A DNA stretch of 64,000 bases from Simmondsia chinensis (Eukaryota; Streptophyta; Magnoliopsida; Caryophyllales; Simmondsiaceae), in NCBI GenBank assembly GCA_018398585.1, contig JAGTTD010000011.1, positions 5,269,001 through 5,333,000 on the forward strand, read 5' to 3'. The position numbers were made by a program, and so were the translations under genes. Numbering within the stretch: position 1 is the stretch's first letter; every line of letters starts with the position of its first letter. This document shows, one piece after another, positions 12,001-22,374 of this stretch. Below the pieces are notes generated by a model. The model worked only from the letters and a program-made list of their open reading frames with translations. It was not told the origin of the DNA and searched no databases.

Positions 12001-15000
12001 CTTTTTTCTGTCCAAATCACCTCCATAATTAGAACCTACATAACCAATCATGATTCTATGCGTCACCTTGTTACTGTTAAACGTAAGACCAACACTTGTA
12101 ATGCCTTTCAAATATCGAAATATCCATTCCACAACTTGCTAATGTTCTTTATAGGATTGCTCATATATCTGCTGACGACACTTATAGCATGTGAAAGATC
12201 AACACTAGTACATATCATTGGATACGTGAGGCTGCCAACTGTGCTAGAGTACGGTACATGTAACACGTACTCAATTCTTCCTCTGTCTTTAGCGAAAGGT
12301 CAGTTAACAACTGCACTAGAGTACGGTACATATGACATGTACTCAATTTCTTCCTCTGTCTTTGGCGAAAGGTCAGTTGATAATATGAAATGTGCAGCTA
12401 ATGGAATGCTAATCGGATTGCAATTCTACATGTTGAAACACTGCAATATTTTCTTGATATGGTTGCCTTAATTTAGAATCAATTTTCTAGCGTGACAGTC
12501 TCTATAAATTTCCATACCAAGAATTTTCCTTGTTACCGAGATCTTTCATCTTAAACTCACTTCTGAGTTGGGCCTTCAAGTCATTAATTGCAAATTTATC
12601 ATAAGCTGCAATTAACAAATCGTCTACATAAAGCAACAGATAAACAAAGAACTCATTGGAAAGTTTCATGTAATAAACACAATTCTCATACTAACTTTTG
12701 GTATGGCCATGTCCAATCATAAATTTATGCCACTATCTGGGAGACTGCTTTAGTCCATATAAGGACCTTTTTAGACGACAAACATGATCTTCTTTATCTT
12801 CAACAATAAAACTTTTGGGTTGCTGCATATAATCTCTTCTTCAAGCTCACCATGAAGAAACGCAATTTTAACATCTAGTTGCTCCAAGCAGTTTTTACAT
12901 GCGAATAGACGTGTGTCTAACAACAGGAGAGAAAACTTCATTAAAATCGATACCTTCCCATTAATTGTAGCCCTTAGCTACTAAGTGCGCCTTATATCTT
13001 GCATGTTCATCGCCCAAGGTTCCTTTCGTTCTTCTTCTAGATTCCTTTGTCCATTGGGAAGTTTCACGAGCTCCCACATTTTATTTTTTATGAAGAGATC
13101 CAAGTTCTTCATGCATTGCAATAATCCAATTTTCGTAATCTAAGTAAGAAACAACATCGGAATAAGTCATGGGCTTACCACCATCAACTAGGTCCTTGGC
13201 GATGAATAGGGCATAAGCCCCAAGATTTGTTTTCCTATAATGCTCAAGTGGTACAATTACTCTATGTGCTCTATGGTTAGCAATGCTATATTCTTCATCT
13301 TGAGGAGCTTCTTGTAGTTTAGAATCATCAGGAGCAATCCAATTTGGGCTTGACTCATTCAAAGAGGAGGACATATTTGGCGCATAGAAACATCAAGTCT
13401 AGCTCCACCTTATCACCAATATCCTTGAAATTATCTGTGTTAATAAGAGAGGAAAATGAAAATTCTGTCCGTAATTGGAGCATAGACAACTCATCAAAAG
13501 AAACATCCTTGCTAGTAATGAATTTAGGTGATTTAGGATCAAGACACCACAACCTATATCCTTTCACCTCAGATATATACCTAAGGAAAGTGGTTCTATG
13601 GGCAGGACTCTTAAAAATTTTCAAATTGGAGTAATTGGCATGGTTACTTAACCACATCTTGTGCGGAGTTTTGAAATTGAGCAATGAGAGTGGAGAGTAG
13701 TTGAAGCATGTTGTGGAAATAGCTTTCACCTAGAACTCCTTTGATAAACCAGCGTTAGAGAGCATACAACGAGCTCTCTCAAGTAAAGTACTATTCATGC
13801 CCTCTGCAATGCCATTTTGCTGTGGTCTACCCACCACTATGAGATGTCTGACAATACCTTCACTTTTGCAAAAAGTACTAAAATATGATAAATAGAACTC
13901 TAAACCATTATCCATTCTGAAGCGCTTGATTTTCTTGTCAGTCTAATTTTCAATCATGACTTTCCAATTCTTGAAAGTGGGAAAAATGTCATTCTTTTGT
14001 TTCAGAAAATAGATCCAGAAAAATCTTGAATAATCATCAATAAAAGTAAGCAAGTATCGAACAACACCTTTAGATGCAACTCGAGAAGGACCCCAAAAAT
14101 CAGAATGGACATAGTCAATTTGTTGATATTTGCCTCAAATTCATTGCCAACCTCAAGAATGATGGCCTCAAAAGTCAAAAATCTCAAACTAATTACTTGT
14201 CAAAGTTTGCTACAAATTTTCTCAATTTGTGAGCTAAAGCATGTGATAGCCCACAATCTACAACTCACCTAATGCAAGGATGACTTCATTGTCAACAATC
14301 TACAACTCACCTACTTTTATTGTCAACAATTTACATCTCATTTTTCACACTTGCAAACCATCATACCTCTTCTATAAATAGAGGTCTTTGCGCTTGAAGA
14401 AACAAGAGAGTTAAAGAGCAAATATTAGCTCCAAAGAATTTAGGTGTGGAAATTGCACTATCACAAAATTATAATTGTAGTGATTGAGGGAGATAGGGTG
14501 TATTAAGTGAGAGAATGTGAGTGGAACACAATTATTATACTCGTGTATTTTCAAAATTTTCATAGTGGATTTTTACTCCCGTGTCGCCCGTGGTTTTTCT
14601 CTCTATACTTGAGGGTTTTCCACTTAAAATCATGTGCGTCATCTTTCTTAGTTCTCTTGCTTTAATCCTTATTTTGTTGTCGTCATTTACTTCTAATCCT
14701 TAACTAGGCCTATTTATGCTAACAAAAATGTATGTGACTGTGGATGTGTGCTTAGACAACAACTTTCAACAAATTACACTTTCCTATCAAATTTGGCATG
14801 TGTTTCGAAGTCTCTCATAGGGGAGTGGGCAGTTACAGAAATTTCTAATGTGGTTTGCATGGAGGAAGCACTTATAGTAATACAGTTAGACTATCAAGAA
14901 AAGCTAATGAAATGTCATCAATTGATTCATTGTTTATAAATATCAAACCAAAATTAATATTAAGCAATAACTAAGAGAATTAAGTACTCCAATGGATAAG

Positions 15001-18000
15001 ATCAAGAAAATTGACTCCAAAATACAATTCGAGCATTCTTTAATTCAAGTGATATAATTAGCCAACAAATCATCTAATAAGTCTTCTCATCAAAATGATT
15101 CCGTAAGTGCTCGAATCCTGTTTCCGTTGAGTTTGATACCCATTGGAATGCAAATTCGCGCTTAATCGTATTTCTGAGCATGAAAATTTAGCGTTTTAGA
15201 AGTTCTCCACAAATATGGTTGTGAATGTCCATTACTTCAATCTCCTCCCTCTCTTAAATTGCTAAATTGTACCACACTCAATATAATCATTTACTTTCTC
15301 AACTAAATTTCGTCTTCCTAAATGTATTAACTTTCCCATCATCTTCTTCATTTTTTTTTCCAATAGTTCCAAACAAAAGGTTGTCTAAAACTTGAACACT
15401 TGACTTCCATGAGAAAGTAAAGCAAGAGAAATAAATGTATACTCTATAAATCGAATTTTAACCAAAATTATTAATTTCTTGACTAGATAGAAGTACTCTA
15501 GCTACCATAGAATCAAATTGCAGTTTGCAAGCGCTGTCATAGAGTAGGACATCGCACAAATTTACATGATTGTTTGCGGGTTTTGAAAATTATTAATCCT
15601 TTCCACATTCCATAGTTTTTAGCATGTACCGAGTTTATGAATATATTTTACCAAATAAAAATTATAATGTATTAGGACGTCATTACAGAAGTATTGTTCC
15701 CTGTTAGTTGCTTGTGCAAAGGCTAACCCAAAAAAGAATTATGTAAATGCCTTGATTCCATGATTATAAATTTAAGAGTACTAATTGCAGATGGGGTTAT
15801 CAAATTTTTTTAAGGTTTGTGAAATTGAATGTGATTGTCGTTCCGGTTTGGCCAGAAAACTTCATGATTTTTTTGTAATTTAGTAGGGCAAAGTTCTTAT
15901 TGGCAGCCAATTTTGTGGTCATTTCTCTCTATAAGTCGGATCGTTATCCTATATAAATAACAATTTTTTTTCCTAATAATAACAACTCTCCAATTAATAT
16001 TGTGGGGATTTGAGTTTATGTATATATCTTGAATGTTTCATATTTGTGATGAGATGTACATGTAATTGTAGGCAAAGAGGGCAAAGGAATTGGATGAGAT
16101 GTTTCCAATTATTGATCCTCAAGCAAAACCCACCACCAAGCCCAAAATCTTCCTCAGTCTCTTGTGGAAGCAGCTCAATCACCTCGGGTACTTAAATTCC
16201 TTAAAAATACCTTAAAAGGACATTTTGTTTAATAGAAGGAGTAAGAATGACATAACAGTTACTATATACACAGCAACAATAAATTTTGGTAATGTTATTT
16301 TCAGGGGCAAAATTATTAATGTCACAGCAAATTTGTGAAATTTTGTGGCTTATTATTCACTGTAAGTCACATGATTACTCTAGCAATGACATTTTTTGCC
16401 CCGGCAATACCAACACCCTCAATATTTTTTGTAAAGGGAACAAAATGGGAAAATGTTTAAACGGAGAAACCTGTTTTGAATCTTCATGTTGCCTTTCTTG
16501 TTCTACGCTCAAAACATTCTATTTTGTTTTCGAAATATTTTTTCCCTTTATATATATGGCAAACATAATGTTGTTCTTGCTTCTTTTCTCAAGCACATAA
16601 TGCTAATTAATTTATTTATATACTTGAATTTCCGTCCTACTTTGAACTCACATTTCAAGCATAAACATTTGAATCCGCTAGTTGGCATGGTTATGAATGT
16701 TGTTGACTCTTGTTCCATACCACAGGAATGCTGGCTTTGATCCCGCTGTGTTTCGAGTTGATCCATATGGCAACGTCCTCTACTATCATGCCGATCCCAC
16801 TTCCCCTCTTGCATGGGAGATCGATCATTGGTTCCCGTGCTCAAGTACGTAACAACGCCTCCTCTGAAATTGCCATTTTAACTTGTTAACGGAGTGTAGG
16901 TGAAGGCAGAATCAAGTTATAGTTTGCAGTCACTTATGACTGCGATAACAGGTCACTAACGTGGGTATTGCAAACATTATTTAACGGATCATGACGATCA
17001 TGTTGCGTTTCTATAGAGAGCATAAGGTGTTTTTAAATGCAAAGTTTGAGTTGAAAGTTCTATGATCATTAAATGTACTGCCTTTCTAAATACATTTGTA
17101 ACATGGGAGGATATTTATATGTATGTTTTCATAAACAAAATATAATACATATGGATGTCATTGCAAAATTACCCTAACGTTACAGCAAGTCGTGGATAGC
17201 TCAAAATCCATTACGTAATGACTATGAAGTAACTAAACAGTCTTTCTTTGATTCCATGAGTTTGATTCTCTTATTGTGATGAAATGGATGATAGGGGGAG
17301 GATCGACAGTACCAAGCAATCTGAGAATACTGCAATGGCAAGTGTACAAGAGGAAGCATAACCAGCTTGAATTCTTAGTCCCCTGGTGGGATCTTCAACT
17401 TGGCATCTCCATTAACCAGTTCTTATCCTTCTTTACCTCTTCCAATTCTGATTTCAGGTTTGTCGTTTCCATTTCCCTTCTCAAATTATTTCAGACTCGA
17501 TCAAAATGTATCGCATGATTCGTTGAAAATATAGCGGAAACGCATAGAGGAGTAAATGAGTAGAGTTGAGTGGGTCCAAGCCACCAAACAAAGTGTGTAT
17601 TCAAGTCACCAAAAAAAGCATGTGTTCCAAATCTTATTCATCACAGTACTTAATTCTCTTTGTTATTATTTAATATGGACTTTGTTTTCATAAATACTTT
17701 AACTGCTCAATTGACGCTGTTTTATTAATTTTTCTTATACATCTAATATATAGTAATATAAGTGTTTCCTCCACGCTCCCAACCTTAGAAACTGTTATGA
17801 CTGCGAGTTCCCTCTTTCTTGCATCCGTTTTGTGCTCCCAATCCCACTCCCGCTTCGTGCAACTATGATTTAGACTCTCAACACTATTAGCTCGCTAAGT
17901 GTTGTTTGTCGAAACTAATGGCAGGCATAGAGCATTTTCATTGTTGTTCAAGGGAGGAGAAAGTGAAGAGCTGAATGAATTGCAAACTGTGGAGTCTCAT

Positions 18001-20416
18001 AATTTCCCTCAACCTTTCATGGATTCAAAAGAGAAGCTGGGGCTTGCTCCTGCTGCCATTGTTCTCACAAGAAGAGATGCTTATGGTGGTCAACCAAGGC
18101 CCATCGCGCCCATCGTCGGTAAGTGATCAACATCGAATCAAGTAAAGATTGTTGCGTAACATAATGAACTTGGGAGGTATCTGTGACGTGATTGATCATT
18201 GAGTATGACTGTACTTCTGTAATGACTTATGTTTTGCAAAAGTAGGGTTTAAAAGTAACTTATGTTCCCTTAAAATACCAATTGAGATCATTGTGACCCA
18301 TTATGTAACATCTGAAACAGTGCAACTATGACGATGAAACATGGCATGAATGCATGGTTGTCAGAGCAAGTGAACTGACTGCTCTTGTTTATCTATTTTG
18401 ATTCTTAAAACTTTTCAAAATCACACCAGCTATTCTTGGAGTCTAATTTACTTTTCATGTTAGAATTTATCGAGATTTGAACTCAGTAAAGAAGTTGGCA
18501 TGTGACATTCACATATAGTCCAAGTGAAGTTTTGTTCTAAAACCAATTGGTATTAGATGGAGAGAGTACCCACTAGGCTTATATGTTGAAAACTTCTTTA
18601 TCACAATTACAATGAAAAGTGTTATTATTACACTTACACGTGGAGTTCTTGTAACAGCTGCAAGAAAATCCGAGTTCCATGCCTTGAAGGAAAACCAAAA
18701 CCCTAACATTGTAAGCAACCCATATCAAGCCATAGTCATGGCCAGAGATTCCTTAAAGCAGAAAGAAGAAACCGCAAAAATGAAGATGGAAATCCAAAGA
18801 TTGGATCAGGAGGCAAATGGGATGAAGCAGAAAAATGAAGAAGAAAAGATGAATATTCAAGAACTTGAGATGACACTTATAAAATGCAAAAGAAAAGCTG
18901 AAAAGTGCCATAAGCTAGCCGAAGCACAATCTTCATACAGGACAATGCTTGAGAAAATGATCCGTGATGCTATGCACCAGTAAGTCCTTGAAAAACACTG
19001 ACATATATGATTTACGATACAGCACATAACCGTACTTGTAATAGTAAGACCAAAAATCGAATACGCGAAGACATGATTTATGATTTAGGGATGAGTATGA
19101 CAATGGGGTCATATACGAGTCGGATTATGGTTAGCCCTTATCCTATCTCACACAATATCAAAGTTAATTTCCAAAAAACCAACTAGTCAAACTATCCTAT
19201 CCAAATTCAACTCGTTGGATAACCTATCATTTCTTTTTTCTCAAGTTTCGTAATCAATTTTTGTCTTAATTTTTTTTCTCCCTCTTGTAGGAGTGTAGTT
19301 TACAAGGAACAAGTGAGACTGAACCAGGCAGCAGCAAATGCTTTGATGGCAAGGCTTGAAGCACAAAAGGCACTCTGCAATTCAGCTGAGAAAGAACTCC
19401 ACAAGAAGTTCAAGCAAAGGGATAATCTTGAGAAGCAAATACAACACGAATGGGAACAAACGAGGAAGCGTCTGAGGATGGACGATAACGCATTTTCTCA
19501 AGAAGAAAAGAACGGAAAAACTGTACTCTATCTTCCTGGATCGAAGCCAAAAACTCATTTACACAAAGAACTCAGAGTCTTATTGGAAGAACACAAGTTA
19601 TTAGCTGAGACCAAGCAAGAAGAAATCGAAGAGGAGCATGGTGAATCGAGCAACCATGGAAGAGAGGTTGCAGAGGATTTCGGTTTTAGATTCCCTGATG
19701 CTCGTGATCAAGAAAGCGAGGAAGATGAGGAAGCAAGGAGAGAGAGAGGAAAAGGGAATGTGGAGAAATGGCTTCAAATTCTTCTAAAAAATGAACAAGA
19801 AAGGGATGAAACAAGTGCTACTCAACCAATTGAAGATGAGCCTGAAACTAGCAATAAGACTGATGAAATTGTCAGGAAGCTAAATGAAAAGTACCCATTG
19901 AAGGAATTGAAAATGCCTGATGACGAAACTGAAAAGACTAATACTAGAAAGCCACGGTCAATAAGTGCTCCTAGAAGATCGGCAGTCTCTGAAACTAATA
20001 AAGTTAACAGAAATTTAAATCAAAAGTACCCACAAAAGGAAACGGAAGTATCCGTTGATGGAACTACAGATACAAACACTAGAAAACCACGACCAATGAG
20101 CACTCCTGGAAGATCATCAGTCTCTGAGACAAGTAGAGGAAATGAGACCCCGAAAAGCTGGAAAGGAATTGAAATTAGGAAGAGCTTTGGAGGAGGGAAA
20201 GAGAAGGAGCTAGCAAGGAGCGAAAGCGCAAGGAATTTGAAATCAATACCGTCTTCTCCATTGCTAATCTTAGGCATGAAGAAGGGTGTGGATTGCATAA
20301 GGAAGAAGCCTTTGGTGATTGACGACGATAGTGATGAGAATAATAATCATGTTGGCAGTAACAAAAACTTGCTAAAATCATCGATAAAGTCGATCAAGAA
20401 GGCTGTGAAGATGTAA
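2919..20416 (+). CDS. HNH-motif coiled-coil protein, seven exons, complete (732 aa)
   Basis: Exons are 2919-3077, 16072-16187, 16726-16844, 17295-17457, 17925-18118, 18658-18979 and 19291-20416. All junctions are GT-AG and the reading phases agree. The spliced length is 2,199 nt, exactly 733 codons including TAA. The N-terminal third (about residues 10-250) resembles a conserved plant family of unknown function that I recognise but cannot name. Residues 122-163 carry an HNH-like core: D125-H126, a Gly-Gly pair at 133-134, N140 and H153-N154, followed by a PWWDLQLG block. HNH domains usually cut DNA; activity here is inference. From about residue 279 to 480 the protein is heptad-rich and charged, so probably a coiled coil. 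The C-terminus is basic and Ser/Thr-rich with a 45-residue tandem repeat. No signal peptide or membrane segment is seen. The first intron is 12,994 bp and full of transposons. The gene converges with the ATP/ADP translocase downstream. Confidence 0.88.
3170..4500. other. Intronic sequence without a recognisable gene
   Basis: At 3190-3340 there is a possible tRNA-derived SINE remnant: a GGTATCATAAC segment followed by a B-box-like CGAATTCAAATCCCC. At 3700-4010 the DNA resembles the 'plants' CTTGTTT...' type of non-autonomous element, but no ends are clear. Some open frames exist (for example 4215-4469 +), none with family resemblance. Confidence 0.35.
4501..5160 (-). pseudogene. Copia reverse transcriptase and RNase H remnant
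   Basis: On the minus strand a broken frame reads [17 protein letters not shown] residues, then [12 protein letters not shown], then a decayed RNase H start with [10 protein letters not shown] and [12 protein letters not shown], in Copia order. Stops and frameshifts interrupt it. No LTRs are assigned. It lies within the large intron. Confidence 0.7.
5161..5889. other. Intronic non-coding DNA
   Basis: AT-rich with no convincing domain. A possible residue of LTR or untranslated retroelement sequence, but no ends or paired copy are found here. Confidence 0.3.
5890..6269. mobile_element. Solo-LTR-like element, family also in the translocase intron
   Basis: It begins TGTTAGGACC and ends CCTTAACA, the inverted TG...CA pattern of LTRs. 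The internal text (GTGGTTCAGCTGAAACC, TGGCACAAGAGATCC, CTATTTATAGGCC) aligns with 30357-30433 plus 31551-31811. I found no clear 5-bp target duplication. Confidence 0.55.
6640..7115. repeat. Dispersed repeat family with CACTCTCCTTCACATG-like core
   Basis: The stretch with CTTCACATCCGAGCC, GAGGCTTTCGGC and CCGCTCTACTAGCACG aligns loosely with 46720-47110 (CTTCACATGTGAGCC, GAGGCGTTCAAC, CCGCTCTAATACCATG). Partial copies are seen at 8390-8470, 10545-10680 and 18510-18590. On the minus strand the end reads like the junction of an LTR with a Met-tRNA primer site (TGGTATTAGAGC), so it may be retroelement leader. Confidence 0.5.
6763..6848 (-). mobile_element. Au-type SINE, copy 3, with 13-bp target duplication
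   Basis: A short SINE tail in reverse orientation (CAACAACAA at the left, GATGTACGCAGCC at the right) is flanked by GGCATTAAGTGGA at 6750-6762 and again at 6849-6861. Only the 3' part of the SINE is present, so it is 5'-truncated. Confidence 0.8.
7116..7455 (-). mobile_element. LTR-like arm, left, minus orientation (repeated at 8995-9334)
   Basis: Read on the minus strand it starts TGTTGAATACTAG and ends AATTTTAAC. It is the inverted counterpart of 8033-8357, about 340 versus 325 bp, with visible divergence. Shared blocks include TAGCATCTAGCA, CCTAAGCAAC and AAGAGCCAATAC. Confidence 0.75.
7640..7960 (-). pseudogene. Copia reverse transcriptase fragment (repeated at 9519-9839)
   Basis: The minus-strand frame from 7929 to 7702 encodes [17 protein letters not shown], then [20 protein letters not shown] and [12 protein letters not shown], the typical N-terminal part of Copia reverse transcriptase. 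It stops at TRSWIIH where the family would continue with LDV. The fragment sits between two outward-facing LTR arms. The second copy is identical in protein sequence. Confidence 0.9.
8020..8357 (+). mobile_element. Polypurine tract and LTR-like arm, right (repeated at 9899-10236)
   Basis: CTTGAGGGGGAG at 8021-8032 is the classic Copia polypurine tract and is followed immediately by TGTTGAATAC, the LTR start. The arm ends TTTTAACA at 8357. Its strand is opposite to that of the enclosed reverse transcriptase fragment. Confidence 0.75.
8710..10588. repeat. Tandem duplication, unit 2 (1,879 bp)
   Basis: Near-identical to 6831-8709. Seen differences include CTGGATC versus CTAGATC (about 7667 and 9546), GTAATTCC versus GTTATTCC and ACAATAAGC versus ACAGTAAGC. 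It begins with the 18-bp SINE tail piece, proof that the duplication happened after the SINE insertion. Confidence 0.93.
10589..11560. other. Intronic DNA with a GCTCGA-rich dispersed repeat
   Basis: The part at 10700-10940 is rich in CTCGTT, GGCTCG and GAGTCTAG words. It resembles the decayed 'GCTCG/CGAGC' repeat also seen at 29705-30210 and 30990-31200. The rest is AT-rich with nothing recognised. Confidence 0.4.
11560..11795 (-). mobile_element. Copia LTR arm, left, minus orientation
   Basis: Its reverse complement matches 14395-14605: CAAGAGAG[C/T]TAAAGAG, GAATTTAGGTGTG, GGTGTATTAAGTGAG, TTCATAGTGGATTTTTAC and GTGTCGCCCGTGG. It directly follows the RNase H end of the Copia internal region, as a 3' LTR should. 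Confidence 0.75.
11796..14220 (-). pseudogene. Copia pol remnant: integrase, reverse transcriptase, RNase H
   Basis: Domains run right to left on the minus strand. Integrase core: [17 protein letters not shown] reading near 14020 and the MDNGLEF...PQQNGIAE block at 13915-13790. Integrase C-terminal part: KTPHKMWLS and [20 protein letters not shown] (13729-13470). Reverse transcriptase entry: [20 protein letters not shown] (13374-13081), then a broken body to about 12060. RNase [16 protein letters not shown] and SITEAEYIA (12050-11800). Several stops and frameshifts make it dead. Gag and the integrase N-terminus are missing. Confidence 0.88.
14230..14645 (+). mobile_element. Copia LTR arm, right, plus orientation
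   Basis: It contains a TATA-like CTATAAATAG at about 14374 and the stretch matching the left arm, ending near GTGTCGCCCGTGG (14582-14594). It is inverted relative to the left arm; a normal element would carry both LTRs in the same direction. Confidence 0.7.
14646..16071. other. Right end of intron 1, no gene seen
   Basis: AT-rich sequence without a recognisable domain or paired repeat. It ends at the TTGTAG acceptor of exon 2. Confidence 0.5.
16072..16187 (+). CDS. HNH-motif gene, exon 2
   Basis: Codes from residue 54 to the second base of codon 92. It holds the block [20 protein letters not shown] followed by [10 protein letters not shown], strongly conserved in the family. The acceptor is TTGTAG and the donor GTACTT (phase 2). 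It is the first exon after the giant intron. Confidence 0.9.
16726..16844 (+). CDS. HNH-motif gene, exon 3 (first half of HNH core)
   Basis: Contains [20 protein letters not shown] and ends in [10 protein letters not shown]. The Asp-His pair (residues 125-126) is the first catalytic or metal position expected of an HNH motif. Acceptor CCACAG, donor GTACGT. The intron splits the HNH core after Ser131. Confidence 0.9.
17295..17457 (+). CDS. HNH-motif gene, exon 4 (second half of HNH core)
   Basis: Starts by completing Arg132, then Gly-Gly, Asn140 and the KRKHN segment (H153, N154), and ends with [18 protein letters not shown] and NSDF. Acceptor GATAG, donor GTTTGT, a weaker donor than the others. 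Confidence 0.9.
17925..18118 (+). CDS. HNH-motif gene, exon 5
   Basis: Encodes [17 protein letters not shown] through [20 protein letters not shown] and ends one base into codon 251 at a GTAAGT donor. It links the HNH region to the coiled coil. The segment before the exon end is Pro/Gly-rich and probably flexible. Confidence 0.88.
18658..18979 (+). CDS. HNH-motif gene, exon 6 (start of coiled coil)
   Basis: Begins after an AACAG acceptor with [17 protein letters not shown], then [18 protein letters not shown], from which a Lys/Glu heptad pattern runs to the exon end (about residues 279-357). The donor is GTAAGT after CACCA. Confidence 0.9.
19291..20416 (+). CDS. HNH-motif gene, exon 7 (coiled coil end and basic tail)
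   Basis: Encodes residues 358-732. It continues the coiled coil ([18 protein letters not shown], then [20 protein letters not shown]), then a conserved [17 protein letters not shown] block, an acidic segment, a 45-residue tandem repeat and a Lys/Ser-rich end with [10 protein letters not shown]. The stop codon is at 20414-20416. Confidence 0.92.
19874..20143 (+). repeat. 135-bp in-frame tandem repeat in exon 7
   Basis: Two adjacent units, offset by 135 bp (45 codons), each encode LN[E/Q]KYP, then an acidic stretch, then NTRKPR, a Ser/Pro block and SETN or SETS. The two units have diverged substantially but kept frame and the KPR-Ser core. The repeat is inside the basic C-terminal tail. Confidence 0.8.
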
Positions 20417-22337
20417 ATTTGCTCGAGGTTTGCTTTGTTTTTGTTCGACTATATGTTATTCTTTTGTTTGTTGAAGTGTTTGAATGCTTGAAATTGTGTT
20501 GTTCATACTCATTTGGTTGTTGCAGAGTGATGAAATAACGGCTTGTTGTTAATGGCATGTATACATGTATGCAATATAGTTGTTTTTATGTCTTTATCAT
20601 TTGGATTTGTTCATCATTTTTCAGTTTTATATTTGTTATAAAACATAACAAAATAAAACAAAAATCTTAATCAGTTCAATATGTTCAAATGATCAAAAAT
20701 TGAGTGAATGGTATGAAAAAAATGAGTCATCGCAATGAAACAACAGAATAAAGAAAATATTTCTAAAAATAACATCTTTCAAAAAACATTTTTTGAACTG
20801 ACACTCACATGGACCAACTAGTCCGCATGAATGCCACGTCACTTTTGGACTTGGTGGTTTCTTTCTTTCACGTTTTTAAGGATATTAATATGGTTTTTTT
20901 TTTTTTTTTTTTTTATGTTTTATGTTTTCTTTTTTATCAATACAAGATACTATATTTAAATAGTTCTAATAATGCTTAAAATTAGGAACATATTAAATTC
21001 AATCCACAAACCATGTTCTTCGTGATAATAAATAACGTAGGTTTTATTTAATTTAAATACTACATGATGATAAAAAAATATATAAATTTAAGTTAATTTA
21101 AATTTTAATAAATAAATTAATTTAATAATGAATTTCACAAATATAAAAAACTTTGAACAAAATTTCAAATTAAAATAAGCCGCCTCCTGAGGGAGCCACT
21201 TTTACGAATAGGTATTCAATAAATTAACAAAAAAAACAACTAATAAAAAAACAGTGATGTGGGTGTCAGTTTGAGAAATATTTTTTTAAAATAGTTTTTT
21301 TTTTTTTTTGATGTGTTCTTCCCAGCAACGGTTCGAAAAACATCCACATTAAGAGATGTTTTTCATGAACAAAACCAACTCCCTATGCTCATTTTCCTAA
21401 AGCTTACCAATTGTCCATAGAATGGGAGGTGAATTTTGTAGCCCATCAGGGTCTTTCCCTCAATAGTTGGAGACAAGGGGATAAAGTATCATTTTAAACC
21501 AAAAAGTCTTGAGTTTGAATCCCCACTTAAACCTCACCTTGATAAATCCTTGACTTAAATAGCTCATGTGGTGTGTGAATCACTGTATGGGCCGAGGTTT
21601 ATCAGGTTCCTTGTTAGTAATATATAAAGCAGTTATCTAATCAAAAAACACATACAACAGTTCACTCTTTTGCTAACGCAAAACTCATATACTCTCTATT
21701 ATTAAAACCAAAAATAATGGAACATAAAATTCCCATGTGTTTGATGATACACCTACGTACAATTCTTTACCTAATCAAACTACTCATACAAACACTCTCT
21801 TAATCCTACATGCTCAATACTCTCCCCTCTATCCTTCAACTTCGTTCCTCCCTTCGAAAATGTCCTCTTCTTAAATTTTCCAATCCGTTACTTCCCATTT
21901 TGTCTCCGCTTCAACGCAACCCCAATTGCTAGCATACTTTCCGTGTCCATTGAACTTCCAACGAGTTCCTTGTTCTACTCTCATCGAATCTTCTTCTTCC
22001 CATATCATATCATGAAAGCACCGCCGTATATTGGTTGTTGTTGGATTCCTTTTTCCTATTTCAGTTCTCTTTGGTAACATTTCCTATCTCAATCTAATAC
22101 AATCAAAAATAGAGGAAAAATGAATCCCACATTGAAATTACAGTACACAAAAGCATTATGACCAAGGAATTACTCCACACATTACGAATTAATTCTAAGA
22201 TGGAATCTTCTTACACCTGTATCACAATCTAGATCAAATCTCCCAGGTTTTATTAGATTGAAACCGGTGCATACCTTGTGTTGCGGTGTTGTTTTGGGTG
22301 CAAGCCTGCATTTTATGTAGAAATCCCTGCACTATCA

Positions 22338-22374
<37 letters not shown>

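Larger units (their letters stand above)
3078..16071 (+). other. Giant intron 1 of the HNH-motif gene (12,994 bp)
   Basis: It starts at GTAAAA and ends at TTGTAG. It contains Copia remnants (4501-5160, 7640-7960 with its duplicate, and 11790-14220), LTR-like arms, an LTR-like sequence at 5890-6269, a SINE with a 13-bp target duplication and the 1,879-bp tandem duplication. The other introns of the gene are 311-539 bp, so this one appears to have grown by insertions. Confidence 0.85.

Noticed and set aside
18612..18657. ATG at 18612 as the start of a separate coiled-coil gene
   Set aside because: The acceptor at 18657 joins exon 5 in phase and the family sequence continues across it, so 18612-18657 is intron.
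20020..20381. Minus-strand frames inside exon 7
   Set aside because: Shadows of the coding exon; Ser/Phe/Leu-rich as expected from the complement of Lys/Glu-rich coding sequence.
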